DNA of 64,000 nt, from the NCBI GenBank assembly GCA_964446955.1, contig CAYUQJ010000001.1:682001-746000 (forward strand), written 5' to 3'. The translations under genes and the position numbers were made by a program. The first letter of the stretch is position 1. The number at the start of each line of letters is the position of its first letter. The notes beneath the pieces were generated by a model. It did no database searches. It was given only the letters and a program-made list of their open reading frames with translations, and was not told where the DNA came from. This stretch comes from Leptolinea sp964446955. Lineage in GTDB: Bacteria > Chloroflexota > Anaerolineae > Anaerolineales > Anaerolineaceae. Shown piece after piece: positions 8,544-17,065 of the stretch.

Positions 8544-9571
8544 GGCGCATATACCTCCGCTTCGAGATTCTCAGGCGTAGGTTCCGCGTATGCAAGAGCG
8601 GCTTCGGTCGCCTTATTAATGGATTCTTTCGCGTTTTGCTCAATTGAATCAATTTCACCTTCAGACAATATCTTGTATTCCTGGAGCCATCCCGTGTATC
8701 GAATGATTGGATCAAACTGCTTCCATTCTTCGATCTCTTCCTGGGTACGGTAAAGATTACGATCACTTTTCGAATGACCACGCCAGCGGTATGTCAGGTT
8801 CTCTACCAATGTTGGTCCTTCCCCTGACCTTGCTCGCATTACAGCTTCTGATACTTTATCGTAAACAGCAAACACATCATTTCCATCTACCGTAACACCG
8901 GGCATATTGTACGCAACGGCACGTTCGCTAATATGCTGAACGGTCATTGATTTTTCAACAGCCATTGACATGCCATATTGGTTGTTGTCACAGATAAAGA
9001 CTATGGGCAATTTCCATAACGCGGCCATGTTTAACGCTTCGTGGAATGCACCCTCATTTGAAGCGCCATCACCGAAGAAACAAAGAAGGATATTGTCCGT
9101 TTTCTTCATTTGAAGTGCCAGTCCAATCCCTACGGCTGTCGGCAACCCACCGCCCACAATACCAGTAGCCCCGAGATTTCGGCCAGGAATATCGGCAATA
9201 TGCATGGAACCACCACGACCTCGGCAATAACCTGCTTCTTTTCCAATAAACTCCGCCATCATAAGGGTAATATCGGCACCTTTTGCAATGGTGTGACCAT
9301 GACCTCGATGATGATGTAGTATGTAGTCATCGTCACGAATTGCGGCGATTGATCCTACAGGCGAAGCCTCCATACCAATGGATAGGTGCATCGTTCCATG
9401 AACCAAACCACGCATATAAAGTGCTTCAGCGTTTTCTTCGAAAAAACGCGTGAGGAACATCTGCTCAAGCATTTTTTGTAGTTTTTCTTTTGATAAACGC
9501 TGAACGATTTGTTTTCTTACGCTGGTGTTTAACAATAATTCTTTTGAGACATCTTTTGTATGTACAGGCAT
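8540..9571 (-). CDS. 2-oxoacid/acetoin dehydrogenase E1 alpha subunit
   Basis: A thiamine-diphosphate-binding E1alpha of 343 aa. The ThDP/Mg motif is visible as FFGDGASNEGAFHEALNMAALW followed by ICDNNQYGMSM, and the YRWRGHSKSD loop is typical. I place the start at the ATG at 9571, because GGAGAGG lies just before it; an in-frame TTG at 9604 would add 11 residues without a good ribosome site. The gene lies 40 bp after the SorC-type regulator. This order (regulator, E1alpha, E1beta, E2) resembles acetoin or pyruvate dehydrogenase operons. Confidence 0.92.
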   Translation of the reverse strand: MPVHTKDVSKELLLNTSVRKQIVQRLSKEKLQKMLEQMFLTRFFEENAEALYMRGLVHGTMHLSIGMEASPVGSIAAIRDDDYILHHHRGHGHTIAKGADITLMMAEFIGKEAGYCRGRGGSMHIADIPGRNLGATGIVGGGLPTAVGIGLALQMKKTDNILLCFFGDGASNEGAFHEALNMAALWKLPIVFICDNNQYGMSMAVEKSMTVQHISERAVAYNMPGVTVDGNDVFAVYDKVSEAVMRARSGEGPTLVENLTYRWRGHSKSDRNLYRTQEEIEEWKQFDPIIRYTGWLQEYKILSEGEIDSIEQNAKESINKATEAALAYAEPTPENLEAEVYAP

Positions 9572-9611
9572 AGACCTCTCCAAATCTTTGGATTTTTGAT
9601 CCAAAACAGTT

Positions 9612-10598
9612 CTATTCTTTAATTTTGTTTTCTGTTTTGAATCTTTCCAACACTAATTTTGCTGTTTCTTCGTCAGTAATTAGTACCTTTATAAAACCTC
9701 CTCTTATGGCAGCAATAATTGGAATGACTTTCTTTTGTGTAGCAGCAACCCCTATTGTCAAAGGAATATTTCGCAAGGTCTCCAATTCAAGACCTACAAT
9801 CCTTTGATTTAAGACACTTTCCACTGGATATCCATTCTTATCCAGTACGTGCATTAACATTTCACCAGCAGCTTCTAAATTTTCCGTAACTCCGGCTATA
9901 TCATCAGGAACCAATGACGCAAATTGGAATAGGCTGGCAGTTGATGGACGAATAGCACCAACACCCACTATGGCTATTTGAGCTTTTTCTGCTAAATCAA
10001 GAACTTCTCGAACCTGCCTCAAAGCCAACAAACTGTTTCTTTCTTGAGAAGAATCGGTAAAAGCAGGAGCATGCAATGAAAGCCCAGTGCCTCCCAATTT
10101 GGATGCCATATCTGCCACGAGGTTATTCACATCAGTATCATGTCTTCCTTGAACACCACCAGAAGCCGGAACGATGGTAACTTCGAATTTCTTTTCACAT
10201 TGAATGGCATCCACCATGGCGCTCAATGTTGTTCCTCCCCCCATGCAGACAACATCGCCATCTTTCAGATTTTCCAAAAAGAAAATGGCGGCTGCCTGTC
10301 CGACGGACTGCAGTATTGCCTCTTCGTTCTCGCCAATTCTGGGAACAACGATTGCTTTTTGCAAACCCGTTGTTGTTTCAAGCTCTTTTTCCAATGTAAG
10401 TATATGTTGGTATGGAGTATGAATACTTATTTCTACATACCCCAAATTTTTCGCCTGTTTAAGGAGACGGTTTATTTTGGCGGTTGACAGACCCAAAGCT
10501 TGACCGATCTCAGCCTGTGACATGTCTTCCATGTAATACATCATTAATATTCGACTAATCAGACGTGTGGATTCGTAATCACTATTAATCAAATTCAT
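9612..10598 (-). CDS. SorC-family sugar-binding transcriptional regulator
   Basis: A 328-aa DNA-binding regulator. An N-terminal helix-turn-helix (about residues 22-50; MSQAEIGQALGLSTAKINRLL) is followed by the sugar-phosphate-type effector domain of the SorC/DeoR group (DGDVVCMGGGTTL, VVPRIGENEE, VPASGGVQGRHDTDVN). Family members bind phosphorylated sugars or related metabolites and control the adjoining operon. I choose the ATG at 10598; an in-frame GTG at 10607 sits too close to AGGGA. It is the first gene of the unit that includes the dehydrogenase genes, behind a near-consensus promoter at 10643-10671, so autoregulation is likely. The effector is unknown. Confidence 0.9.
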   Translation of the reverse strand: MNLINSDYESTRLISRILMMYYMEDMSQAEIGQALGLSTAKINRLLKQAKNLGYVEISIHTPYQHILTLEKELETTTGLQKAIVVPRIGENEEAILQSVGQAAAIFFLENLKDGDVVCMGGGTTLSAMVDAIQCEKKFEVTIVPASGGVQGRHDTDVNNLVADMASKLGGTGLSLHAPAFTDSSQERNSLLALRQVREVLDLAEKAQIAIVGVGAIRPSTASLFQFASLVPDDIAGVTENLEAAGEMLMHVLDKNGYPVESVLNQRIVGLELETLRNIPLTIGVAATQKKVIPIIAAIRGGFIKVLITDEETAKLVLERFKTENKIKE

Positions 10599-10642
10599 AT
10601 CTTGCACGTCCCTGTCAATGAAATATTTTTACAGTTGTGATA

Positions 10643-10671
10643 ATAATATCATTATGAAATTATTTTGTCAA
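10643..10671 (-). promoter_or_regulatory. Sigma-A promoter of the sorC-dehydrogenase operon
   Basis: Read on the minus strand: TTGACA (10671-10666), a 17-bp spacer, then TATTAT (10648-10643). This is close to consensus and fires towards the regulator gene. Confidence 0.85.
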
Positions 10672-10672
10672 C

Positions 10673-10684
10673 AACATCGATGTT
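10673..10684. promoter_or_regulatory. Palindrome AACATCGATGTT, candidate SorC operator
   Basis: A perfect 12-bp palindrome directly abutting the -35 element of the sorC promoter. The position suits an operator or activator site for the autoregulated SorC protein; this assignment is inference. Confidence 0.5.
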
Positions 10685-10712
10685 TTATGAATATTTGATC
10701 ATATTCAAACAA

Positions 10713-10736
10713 AAAGAGCGCTTGTTCGCGCTCTTT
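10713..10736 (-). terminator. Rho-independent terminator after the cyclophilin gene
   Basis: AAAGAGCGC pairs with GCGCTCTTT around a short loop. On the minus strand T5 follows. It lies 28 bp after the cyclophilin stop and insulates the sorC promoter. Confidence 0.85.
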
Positions 10737-10763
10737 CTTCATGATTATCGTTTTCACACAACT

Positions 10764-11279
10764 TTACAGTTCAATAATTTCTACAGATTTTATCTGTATA
10801 CCTTTGTATTCGGGCGCCTGCGGGTTTCTCTCTGGTATGGAAAAAACTACGTCCATTCCTGAAACGACCTGGCCAAAAACTGAATGTTTTCCATCTAACC
10901 ATGGAGTGGCGACATGTGTAATAAAGAATTGTGATCCATTTGTGTTTGCCCCGGCATTTGCCATGGATAGTATTCCGGGTTTGTTATGTATCAATGAGTT
11001 ATCAAATTCATCATTGAATTTGTAACCGGGACCACCCATGCCTGTTCCAGTGGGATCTCCACCCTGCACCATAAAATCATTTATAACACGGTGGAAAATT
11101 GTTTCGTTGTAGAAACCCTGCCGCGATAGAAAAACAAAATTGTTTACCGTTCTGGGAACCTTGCTGGCAAATAGCTCAATTGTTATGTCACCTTTTTCCG
11201 TGTGCATAACCGCCTGGTATTGCTTTTTGGGATCTATTTCCATTTGCGGTGGAGAAGACCACTTCATTGTATTAGCCAT
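10764..11279 (-). CDS. Cyclophilin-type peptidyl-prolyl isomerase
   Basis: A 171-aa single-domain cyclophilin that catalyses cis-trans isomerisation of prolyl bonds. Marks include VMHTEKGDITIELFA, NFVFLSRQGFYNETIFHRVINDFMVQGGDPTGTGMGG, GSQFFITH and WLDGKHSVFGQV. No signal peptide is seen, so it should be cytoplasmic. AGGAGTG precedes the ATG. It follows the dppC-like permease gene by 9 bp and is probably the last gene of that operon, ending at the terminator at 10713-10736. The functional link with peptide uptake is not obvious. Confidence 0.95.
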   Translation of the reverse strand: MANTMKWSSPPQMEIDPKKQYQAVMHTEKGDITIELFASKVPRTVNNFVFLSRQGFYNETIFHRVINDFMVQGGDPTGTGMGGPGYKFNDEFDNSLIHNKPGILSMANAGANTNGSQFFITHVATPWLDGKHSVFGQVVSGMDVVFSIPERNPQAPEYKGIQIKSVEIIEL

Positions 11280-11288
11280 TTTTCACTC

Positions 11289-12227
11289 CTAGGATACTGG
11301 TTTTCCACGTAGGCGTGGATCAAGAGCATCACGCAATCCATCACCAACGAGGTTAAAGCTTAGCACAGTTAACATAATCGCTATACCAGGGAAAAACACC
11401 AGATGAGGAGCATTGAATACACTATTCTTTTCTTCCCCCAGCATTAGTCCCCATTCAGGCCTGGGCGGTTCAGCTCCCAGTCCCAGGAATGATAGAGCGG
11501 CGGCATCCAGGATAGCGGTTGCAATTCCCAGGGTACCTTGTACGATCAAAGGTGTAATGGAATTAGGCAAAATTCGCTGGAATAAAAGCCTTATGGGTGA
11601 TGCCCCCAGAGCCCTTGAAGCTGCCACATAATCCAATTCTTTGGTTGAAAGCACAGACGCGCGAATTAGTCTAGCGAACCTCGGTATGGATACAATGCCA
11701 ATTGCCAGTAACGCATTTATCAAACCTTTACCAAGAACAGTAACAATGGCGATTGCCAACAATAAACTTGGAAATGCCATCAATACATCCATGGTACGCA
11801 TAAGCAAATTGTCAACCCAACCGCCGATATAACCAGCAAAGGCTCCTATCAGTCCGCCGATTATGATCGCAAGACTCATCGTTGCTAACCCGATTTGTAG
11901 AGAAAGCCGTGATCCGAAAATAACCCGCGAGAAAAGATCCCGGCTGTTTCCATCAATTCCCATAATATGTTCGTTTTTCTCTAACGGGCATCCTAAAAGA
12001 TGAATGCACGGTGGACTACGGCGTTTTTCTTTTTTAAGGATTTGCGTTGGCTCATAAGGCGCTATAACAGGCGCAAAAAGTGCGATAAGCACAAGTAACG
12101 TCAAAATTGCCAGCCCAACCTGCGCTGAGCGATGTCTTAAGAAACGTCGCAATGATTCCTTCGCCGGAGATTGGCGTTCATATTGCCCATTTAGTTTAGA
12201 AGGTTCTTTTGCCATATTCTCCGTCAC
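11289..12227 (-). CDS. Peptide-type ABC transporter permease (DppC family)
   Basis: Second permease (312 aa) of a peptide/nickel-class ABC importer. It has the N-terminal oligopeptide-permease segment (about 20-70), the GLATMSLAIIIGGLIGAFAGY helix region and the coupling motif in YVAASRALGASPIRLLFQRILPN. The GTG at 12227 overlaps the stop of the upstream permease by 4 bp; an ATG at 12215 is an alternative start. No ATP-binding subunit is encoded nearby, so the ATPases must come from another locus. A cysteine pair around HLLGCPLEK occurs in the first periplasmic loop. Confidence 0.93.
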   Translation of the reverse strand: MTENMAKEPSKLNGQYERQSPAKESLRRFLRHRSAQVGLAILTLLVLIALFAPVIAPYEPTQILKKEKRRSPPCIHLLGCPLEKNEHIMGIDGNSRDLFSRVIFGSRLSLQIGLATMSLAIIIGGLIGAFAGYIGGWVDNLLMRTMDVLMAFPSLLLAIAIVTVLGKGLINALLAIGIVSIPRFARLIRASVLSTKELDYVAASRALGASPIRLLFQRILPNSITPLIVQGTLGIATAILDAAALSFLGLGAEPPRPEWGLMLGEEKNSVFNAPHLVFFPGIAIMLTVLSFNLVGDGLRDALDPRLRGKPVS

Positions 12228-13300
12228 TCAATCCGGATCCGAGGATCCAGGTATGCATAAGATAAATCAACGATAAGATTTACAAGGACAAAAATGATCG
12301 CGATGATCAAAGTAAATCCCTGAACAACAGGATAATCTCGTGACAGGATGGCATTTACAAGAGCTGTCCCAACTCCAGGAAGAGCGAAAACTGTCTCTGT
12401 TAATACGGCTCCTGAAAGTAGGCTGCCAGTCTCTATTCCTATTATCGTGACAATCGGGATCAAAGCATTACGCATGGCGTGCTTTGATATGACCAGACGT
12501 TCAATTAAACCTTTGGCCCTGGCAGTCCGGATGTAATCAAGCCCCAGAACTTCCAGCAAGCTAGACCTGGTCATCCGGGCTATAACGGCCATAGGGATAG
12601 TTCCCACTGCAACGGATGGAAGTATCAAATGCCAAAGACCATCTTTTACAGCCGTCCAGTTTCCTGTGATGATCGCGTTGGGGATAAGTGAATTGGACAC
12701 AAAATCAAGAACAAATTTTTGAAAACCAGTTACCTCCCCCATTTCCCAAAACTTTGCCAGGTTCATAAGTGTCATCCCGGCACTTAAACGGCCTGATGGT
12801 GGGATAAAGAACGGAGTTCCCTTTAGCATCAGAGCAAACACATAAGCCAGCATTAATCCAAGCCAGAATACAGGCATGGAAACGCCTATGTTTGCGCCGA
12901 TCATTGTCAATGTATCAATAAAGGAATTCCGCTTTAAAGCAGAGATAACTCCAAATAAAACACCAAACACTGTGGAGAATAACATCGCACAGAGAGTAAG
13001 CTCAATTGTAAGGGGCAATCTTTCAGCAATAATATCTGCTACCGGCCTTGTAAATTTAATAGAATCCCCAAGATCGCCTTTTGCCATATTTGTCAAATAT
13101 CGACCAAACTGTACAGCCAGATTATCATTCAGGCCATACCGTTCCATAAATCTGTCGCATTTTTCCTGGGTAGCCCTTTCACCCAACATCGTAACGCAAG
13201 GATTACCCGGGATTAATCGAACAATCCCGAAAGTTATGAAAATAATCCCTATCATGACCGGGATCAATAGAAATAATCGTCTCGTCAAAAATTGAAGCAT
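12224..13300 (-). CDS. Peptide-type ABC transporter permease (DppB family)
   Basis: First permease (358 aa) of the importer. The N-terminus MLQFLTRRLFLLIPVMIGIIFITF and RLIPGNP are diagnostic of the DppB/OppB family, and the coupling loop DYIRTARAKGLIERLVISKHAMRNALIP is present. About six transmembrane helices are visible. The segment GNPCVTMLGERATQEKCDRFMERYGL carries two extra cysteines, probably extracytoplasmic. A strong intergenic hairpin lies between it and the binding-protein gene, which often lets the binding protein be made in excess. Confidence 0.93.
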   Translation of the reverse strand: MLQFLTRRLFLLIPVMIGIIFITFGIVRLIPGNPCVTMLGERATQEKCDRFMERYGLNDNLAVQFGRYLTNMAKGDLGDSIKFTRPVADIIAERLPLTIELTLCAMLFSTVFGVLFGVISALKRNSFIDTLTMIGANIGVSMPVFWLGLMLAYVFALMLKGTPFFIPPSGRLSAGMTLMNLAKFWEMGEVTGFQKFVLDFVSNSLIPNAIITGNWTAVKDGLWHLILPSVAVGTIPMAVIARMTRSSLLEVLGLDYIRTARAKGLIERLVISKHAMRNALIPIVTIIGIETGSLLSGAVLTETVFALPGVGTALVNAILSRDYPVVQGFTLIIAIIFVLVNLIVDLSYAYLDPRIRIE

Positions 13301-13335
13301 CGTTTGGCTTCACCCGTTCTAAATTATTAATCTAA

Positions 13336-13367
13336 CCGGTCAGGGGAAAAACCTTTCCCCTGGCCGG
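13336..13367 (-). other. Intercistronic hairpin between binding-protein and permease genes
   Basis: CCGGTCAGGGGAAA pairs with TTTCCCCTGGCCGG with one mismatch. No T-tract follows on the minus strand, so partial termination or protection of the upstream mRNA segment is more likely than full termination. Confidence 0.65.
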
Positions 13368-13415
13368 TCAGTCTTGCAGGCTGCTTTATGGCATCCTGCC
13401 TAAACAGTCATTCTT

Positions 13416-15095
13416 TTATTCTGCGGGAGCATTCAGGAATGCGCCGAAGAATGATCCAAAGTATTCAAACATTCCGGTGCGACCGGTGTGATTGGGGCTT
13501 GAAGCATCCCACTGGGAAACAAAGGTAGCCACAACATCATTGGCATCCAGTGTAGCGCCATTATGGAATTTCACACCCTTCCGTAAGGTGAACACATATT
13601 CCGTGGCATCTTCATTTGCCGTGAATTTCTCGGCCAGGGCAGGTTCAACTTCCACACCGCCTACCTTGTAGGCTAGCAGGGATTCGAACATGGCTTCGCA
13701 GCCGCGAAGTGTTTCACCGTCTGTTTCATCAGAGCACCACAGGGCAGCCGGTTCACCATTCTGCATCCAAACCATCTGCTCCGCGCCATTATCCATAACG
13801 GCAAACTGCTCGTTAGTCAAAGGACTGGCATGGGCACCTTTAACACTGGCTTTGAAGACAGTAGCAGAACCACCATGGGCAATGGGGACCATGGGAACAT
13901 GTTTCTTGATGTTTTCATTTACAGTGTCATACAGTTTCTGGCGAGCTGCAACATCTGATAACTGTCCGGCTTCTCTGATCGGTTCTACGATATCAGGGAA
14001 CAGAGTACCAAACTGCAAATTATTGTCATTGGCAAAATGATAGTCGTAGAAATTGGTGGCATCCGGGTAGTCAGCACCCCAACCCAGCAAGTAGAGAGCT
14101 TCCTTGCCGGCGGCGGTTTCATCAATAAAGGTGGCTGATTCCATTTCATTGACTTTGATCTTAACACCGATCTCGGCCAACTGGCCCTGAATTTCCTGGG
14201 CTACTTTGTCTGGTGAAGGCAGATAACCACGGACAACATTGCGGTAAGACAGATTGATTTCCTGATTGAAATCAAATCCTGCTTCTTCGAGCAATTTCTT
14301 GGCAGCGTCTGCGTCATATTCGTACCATTTGATGTTCTTGCTGTATCCAGGATTGAACAATTCAGGTACGAAGTTTTCAGCAACAGTCGAACCGGCAGGA
14401 TAGTATTGGTCTACAATGCGCTGGCGGTCTAAAGCCATACCAAAGGCCTGGCGGACTTTTTCATTATCGAAGGGTTTCAGGTCTACATTGAAACCGACAT
14501 AAAAGATGTTCAATGCAGCACGGTCGTAGACGGCGAAATTAGGATCTTCACCCAAAACTTCAATGTCTTCGGGAGCCGGATTGTCGATACCGTCAACTGT
14601 ACCGGAATTCAATTCCAGGTAGCGCTGAGCGGATTGATCTGACCAGCGGAAGACCAGGTTCTTCACATTGGCTTTCTTACCCCAGTAATCCGGGTTGGCT
14701 TCATAAATAATGCTGTCGCCTTTTTTCCACTCGACCAGCTTGTAAGGGCCGGTACCATTGGGTTTTTCACCCAGGGCTACAGAATCACCTTTGTTGGCAT
14801 TCAGGTATTCTTGATCCTGAATAGCGAATACTGAGAAGGCAACTTTTGATGGGAAGGCAGGATCGGGATAGCACAGAGTAAATTTGACTGTTCCCTCATC
14901 CACGGCTTCGATGGATTTGAATTCCCCACCATAATCACAGTTGGGGGCTTCTACTTTCATCCCTTCAAACTTGGAAACGACGGCTGCGGAAAGATCTGCG
15001 GCAGGTGCCGGAGCGGCCGCTGTCATGAAAGCGGTCAATAAAAGACTTAAAACAACCAATACGGCAAAACCAGAAGACAGTATCTTCTTTTTCAC
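13416..15095 (-). CDS. Family 5 (peptide-type) substrate-binding protein, apparently circularly permuted
   Basis: Extracytoplasmic binding protein of the DppB/DppC importer (559 aa). A GTG start follows AAGGAGG, and residues 1-32 form a signal peptide with no lipobox cysteine. The family blocks are present in permuted order. Residues 60-433 hold blocks that are normally central and C-terminal (IEAVDEGTVKFTL, GTGPYKLVEWKKGD, NPDYWG, FDNEKVRQAFGMALDR, LLGWGADYPD). Residues 435-545 hold the block that normally opens the mature protein (TDGETLRGCEAMFESLL, VEPALAEKF, YVFTLRKGVKFHNGA, ANDVVATF). Total length matches a normal family 5 protein. A strong promoter lies at 15197-15224. Duplication and fusion of tandem binding-protein genes would explain the order. 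Confidence 0.88.
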   Translation of the reverse strand: MKKKILSSGFAVLVVLSLLLTAFMTAAAPAPAADLSAAVVSKFEGMKVEAPNCDYGGEFKSIEAVDEGTVKFTLCYPDPAFPSKVAFSVFAIQDQEYLNANKGDSVALGEKPNGTGPYKLVEWKKGDSIIYEANPDYWGKKANVKNLVFRWSDQSAQRYLELNSGTVDGIDNPAPEDIEVLGEDPNFAVYDRAALNIFYVGFNVDLKPFDNEKVRQAFGMALDRQRIVDQYYPAGSTVAENFVPELFNPGYSKNIKWYEYDADAAKKLLEEAGFDFNQEINLSYRNVVRGYLPSPDKVAQEIQGQLAEIGVKIKVNEMESATFIDETAAGKEALYLLGWGADYPDATNFYDYHFANDNNLQFGTLFPDIVEPIREAGQLSDVAARQKLYDTVNENIKKHVPMVPIAHGGSATVFKASVKGAHASPLTNEQFAVMDNGAEQMVWMQNGEPAALWCSDETDGETLRGCEAMFESLLAYKVGGVEVEPALAEKFTANEDATEYVFTLRKGVKFHNGATLDANDVVATFVSQWDASSPNHTGRTGMFEYFGSFFGAFLNAPAE

Positions 15096-15196
15096 TTTGC
15101 TCCTCCTTATAAATTGTAGTTCTGGGGATTTTTTTAAAGAACGGCGATTACTCTTTCCTGGTTGAGGTTTCGCTCTGTTCTTTTTGTAGTGTAGAA

Positions 15197-15224
15197 ATTA
15201 TAACCGCGCACATGAATTTGTCAA
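15197..15224 (-). promoter_or_regulatory. Promoter of the peptide-type ABC operon
   Basis: Minus strand: TTGACA (15224-15219), a 16-bp spacer, TATAAT (15202-15197). Both hexamers are consensus. The leader to the GTG start is about 95 nt. Confidence 0.88.
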
Positions 15225-15260
15225 ATTCAATTAATACTTTTTTAAGAATATCTCCTCGAA

Positions 15261-15289
15261 TTGCGGTATAAATCATCTCACGGTATACT
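15261..15289 (+). promoter_or_regulatory. Promoter of the quinate-dehydrogenase-family gene
   Basis: TTGCGG, 17 bp, TATACT, about 45 bp before the GTG start at 15334. It is divergent from the ABC operon promoter. Confidence 0.65.
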
Positions 15290-15333
15290 CATTTCAATTT
15301 TTGGCACATGTATCCCCGTTTGAGGAGTCCATT

Positions 15334-16257
15334 GTGAAAAGAGCCGTAAGCATTAGTATAGGTTCATCCAAACGGAATAAATCTACACAGATCGACCTTC
15401 TGGGAGAAACCGTTCAAATTGAACGCATTGGAACAGATGGCGATATGGAAAAAGCGGCAGAATTATTCCGTGATCTTGATGGAAAAGTAGATGCATTTGG
15501 TGTCGGGGGAACCGATCTGGGTTTTTGTATAGATGGAAAATTCCGTCGCTTAAACAGCGTGCAATCCATCGTTCGTTACGTAAAGAAAACACCAGTTGTT
15601 GACGGGAATGGATTAAAAGTATGGTTGGAATCCACCGCTGCTGAGGTACTTGCCCAAAAATTGAATGGGACGAAAAATCCAGCAAGAGTACTCATCGCAT
15701 CAGCGGTTGACCGTTGGGGTTTGGCTGAATCATTCACAAAAGCAGGATATGACTGTATTTATGGAGACCTGATGTTTGCTCTTGGTCTGCCTATACCAAT
15801 CAGGTCATTTCAAACGCTAAGGCTTATTGTCTCCATCCTGGTGCCCATAGTGTCCAATTTACCCTTTGAGTGGTTATACCCGACTGGTGACACACAGGAC
15901 AAACGTACACCAAAATGGGAGAATTACTTTGAGTGGGCAGATGTCCTGGCCGGTGACTGCCATTACATAAACCGTTATATGCCGGAATTAATAACAGGCA
16001 AGATCATTGTTACCAATACAACAACGGAAAAAGATCGGGACATGTTTAAAAAAGGTGGTGCCTACGCCTTGATGACAACAACGCCCATTTTGGATGGAAG
16101 ATCATTTGGAACGAATATGATGGAAGCTGCCCTGGTAGCAGCTTCTGGATGGAACAAACCAATAATATATACGGCAGATAGCGAATACATGATTTCGTTA
16201 AAGAATATCATCCAATCCATAAATATTGAGCCACAATTGCAAATTCTCAATCCATAA
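15334..16257 (+). CDS. Conserved protein of the family often labelled quinate 5-dehydrogenase
   Basis: A 307-aa protein resembling a family common in Firmicutes and Chloroflexota that databases tend to name quinate 5-dehydrogenase, apparently without direct biochemical support. The conserved start is KRAVSISIGSSKRNK, then IERIGTDGDMEKAAELFRDLDGKVDAFGVGGTDLG and TPVVDGNGLK. The GTG at 15334 is chosen because GAGGAG lies 6 bp upstream; an in-frame TTG at 15301 has no ribosome site. The nucleotidyltransferase gene follows 1 bp after the stop, so the two are probably translationally coupled. No quinate or shikimate genes are nearby, so I would not trust the name. Confidence 0.8.
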   Translation: MKRAVSISIGSSKRNKSTQIDLLGETVQIERIGTDGDMEKAAELFRDLDGKVDAFGVGGTDLGFCIDGKFRRLNSVQSIVRYVKKTPVVDGNGLKVWLESTAAEVLAQKLNGTKNPARVLIASAVDRWGLAESFTKAGYDCIYGDLMFALGLPIPIRSFQTLRLIVSILVPIVSNLPFEWLYPTGDTQDKRTPKWENYFEWADVLAGDCHYINRYMPELITGKIIVTNTTTEKDRDMFKKGGAYALMTTTPILDGRSFGTNMMEAALVAASGWNKPIIYTADSEYMISLKNIIQSINIEPQLQILNP

Positions 16258-16258
16258 G

Positions 16259-17065
16259 ATGACTGCTTCCAACTCTATCCTCATGACACCGCTTGATGCC
16301 ATCATCACGGCCGGTGGTATTCCACAACCCGGAGAGCCCCTTTATGAACTATGCCAGGGGAAACCAAAAGCGCTTCTTGATTTTGCCGGAAAACCAATGA
16401 TCCAATGGGTACTGGATGCCCTTTCCACTTCACAATGGATTAACCGGGTTGTTGTGGTTGGACTTCCCCCTTTTACAGATATTCACTGCTCTCACCCGCT
16501 TTCAATTTTCGAATCGGAAGGCACCATACTGGGGAACCTGCAAGCCGGTGTAAAGGAATTAACGAACCTGGGGAATATTACTGAAAAAGTACTGGCTATC
16601 TCTTCCGATGTTCCTGCCATGACCGGCGAGATGATCGACTGGTTGGTTAATATAGTTCACCAGACAGACCATGACCTTTACTATAACGTGATCTCACGTG
16701 AAACCATGGAAGCCCGATTTCCCGGATCCCACAGGACTTTCCTTCGATTAAAAGAAGTTGAAGTTTGTGGAGGTGATGTAAATGCCTTTGACCACAAACT
16801 TGTTTATCAGATGCAACGTCTTTTTGAGGCAATAATCGGATCTCGCAAAAATCCGATAAGGCAGGCATCCATACTGGGTTTTGACACCCTTTTCCTTCTT
16901 TTAATCCGACAAATGACGTTAAATCAGGCTGAAGTAAATATAAGTCGGAAAATAGGAGCACGATGCCGTGCTATTCTTTGTCCTTACGCAGAATTAGGTA
17001 TGGATGTGGACAAGCCGCATCAATATACACAGCTTCTTTCATCATTACACAATGGGAAACAATAA
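16259..17065 (+). CDS. MobA-like NTP transferase-fold protein
   Basis: A 268-aa protein with the N-terminal nucleotidyltransferase fold: DAIITAGG near residue 13, then KPKALLDFAGKPMIQWVLDAL and an ISSDVPAMTGEMIDWLV segment that matches the metal-binding aspartate region of MobA/IspD-type enzymes. Such enzymes attach a nucleotide to a sugar phosphate, cofactor or lipid precursor. The substrate is not evident. ATG at 16259 lies one base after the previous stop; ATG 16283 is an alternative start nearer the fold. Its 3' end overlaps the PAP2 phosphatase gene by 14 bp, so the three genes at 15.3-17.6 kb form one transcription unit. Confidence 0.8.
   Translation: MTASNSILMTPLDAIITAGGIPQPGEPLYELCQGKPKALLDFAGKPMIQWVLDALSTSQWINRVVVVGLPPFTDIHCSHPLSIFESEGTILGNLQAGVKELTNLGNITEKVLAISSDVPAMTGEMIDWLVNIVHQTDHDLYYNVISRETMEARFPGSHRTFLRLKEVEVCGGDVNAFDHKLVYQMQRLFEAIIGSRKNPIRQASILGFDTLFLLLIRQMTLNQAEVNISRKIGARCRAILCPYAELGMDVDKPHQYTQLLSSLHNGKQ

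Noticed and set aside
13690..14040. Plus-strand 116-codon frame inside the binding-protein gene
   Set aside because: Antisense shadow of a well-supported gene.
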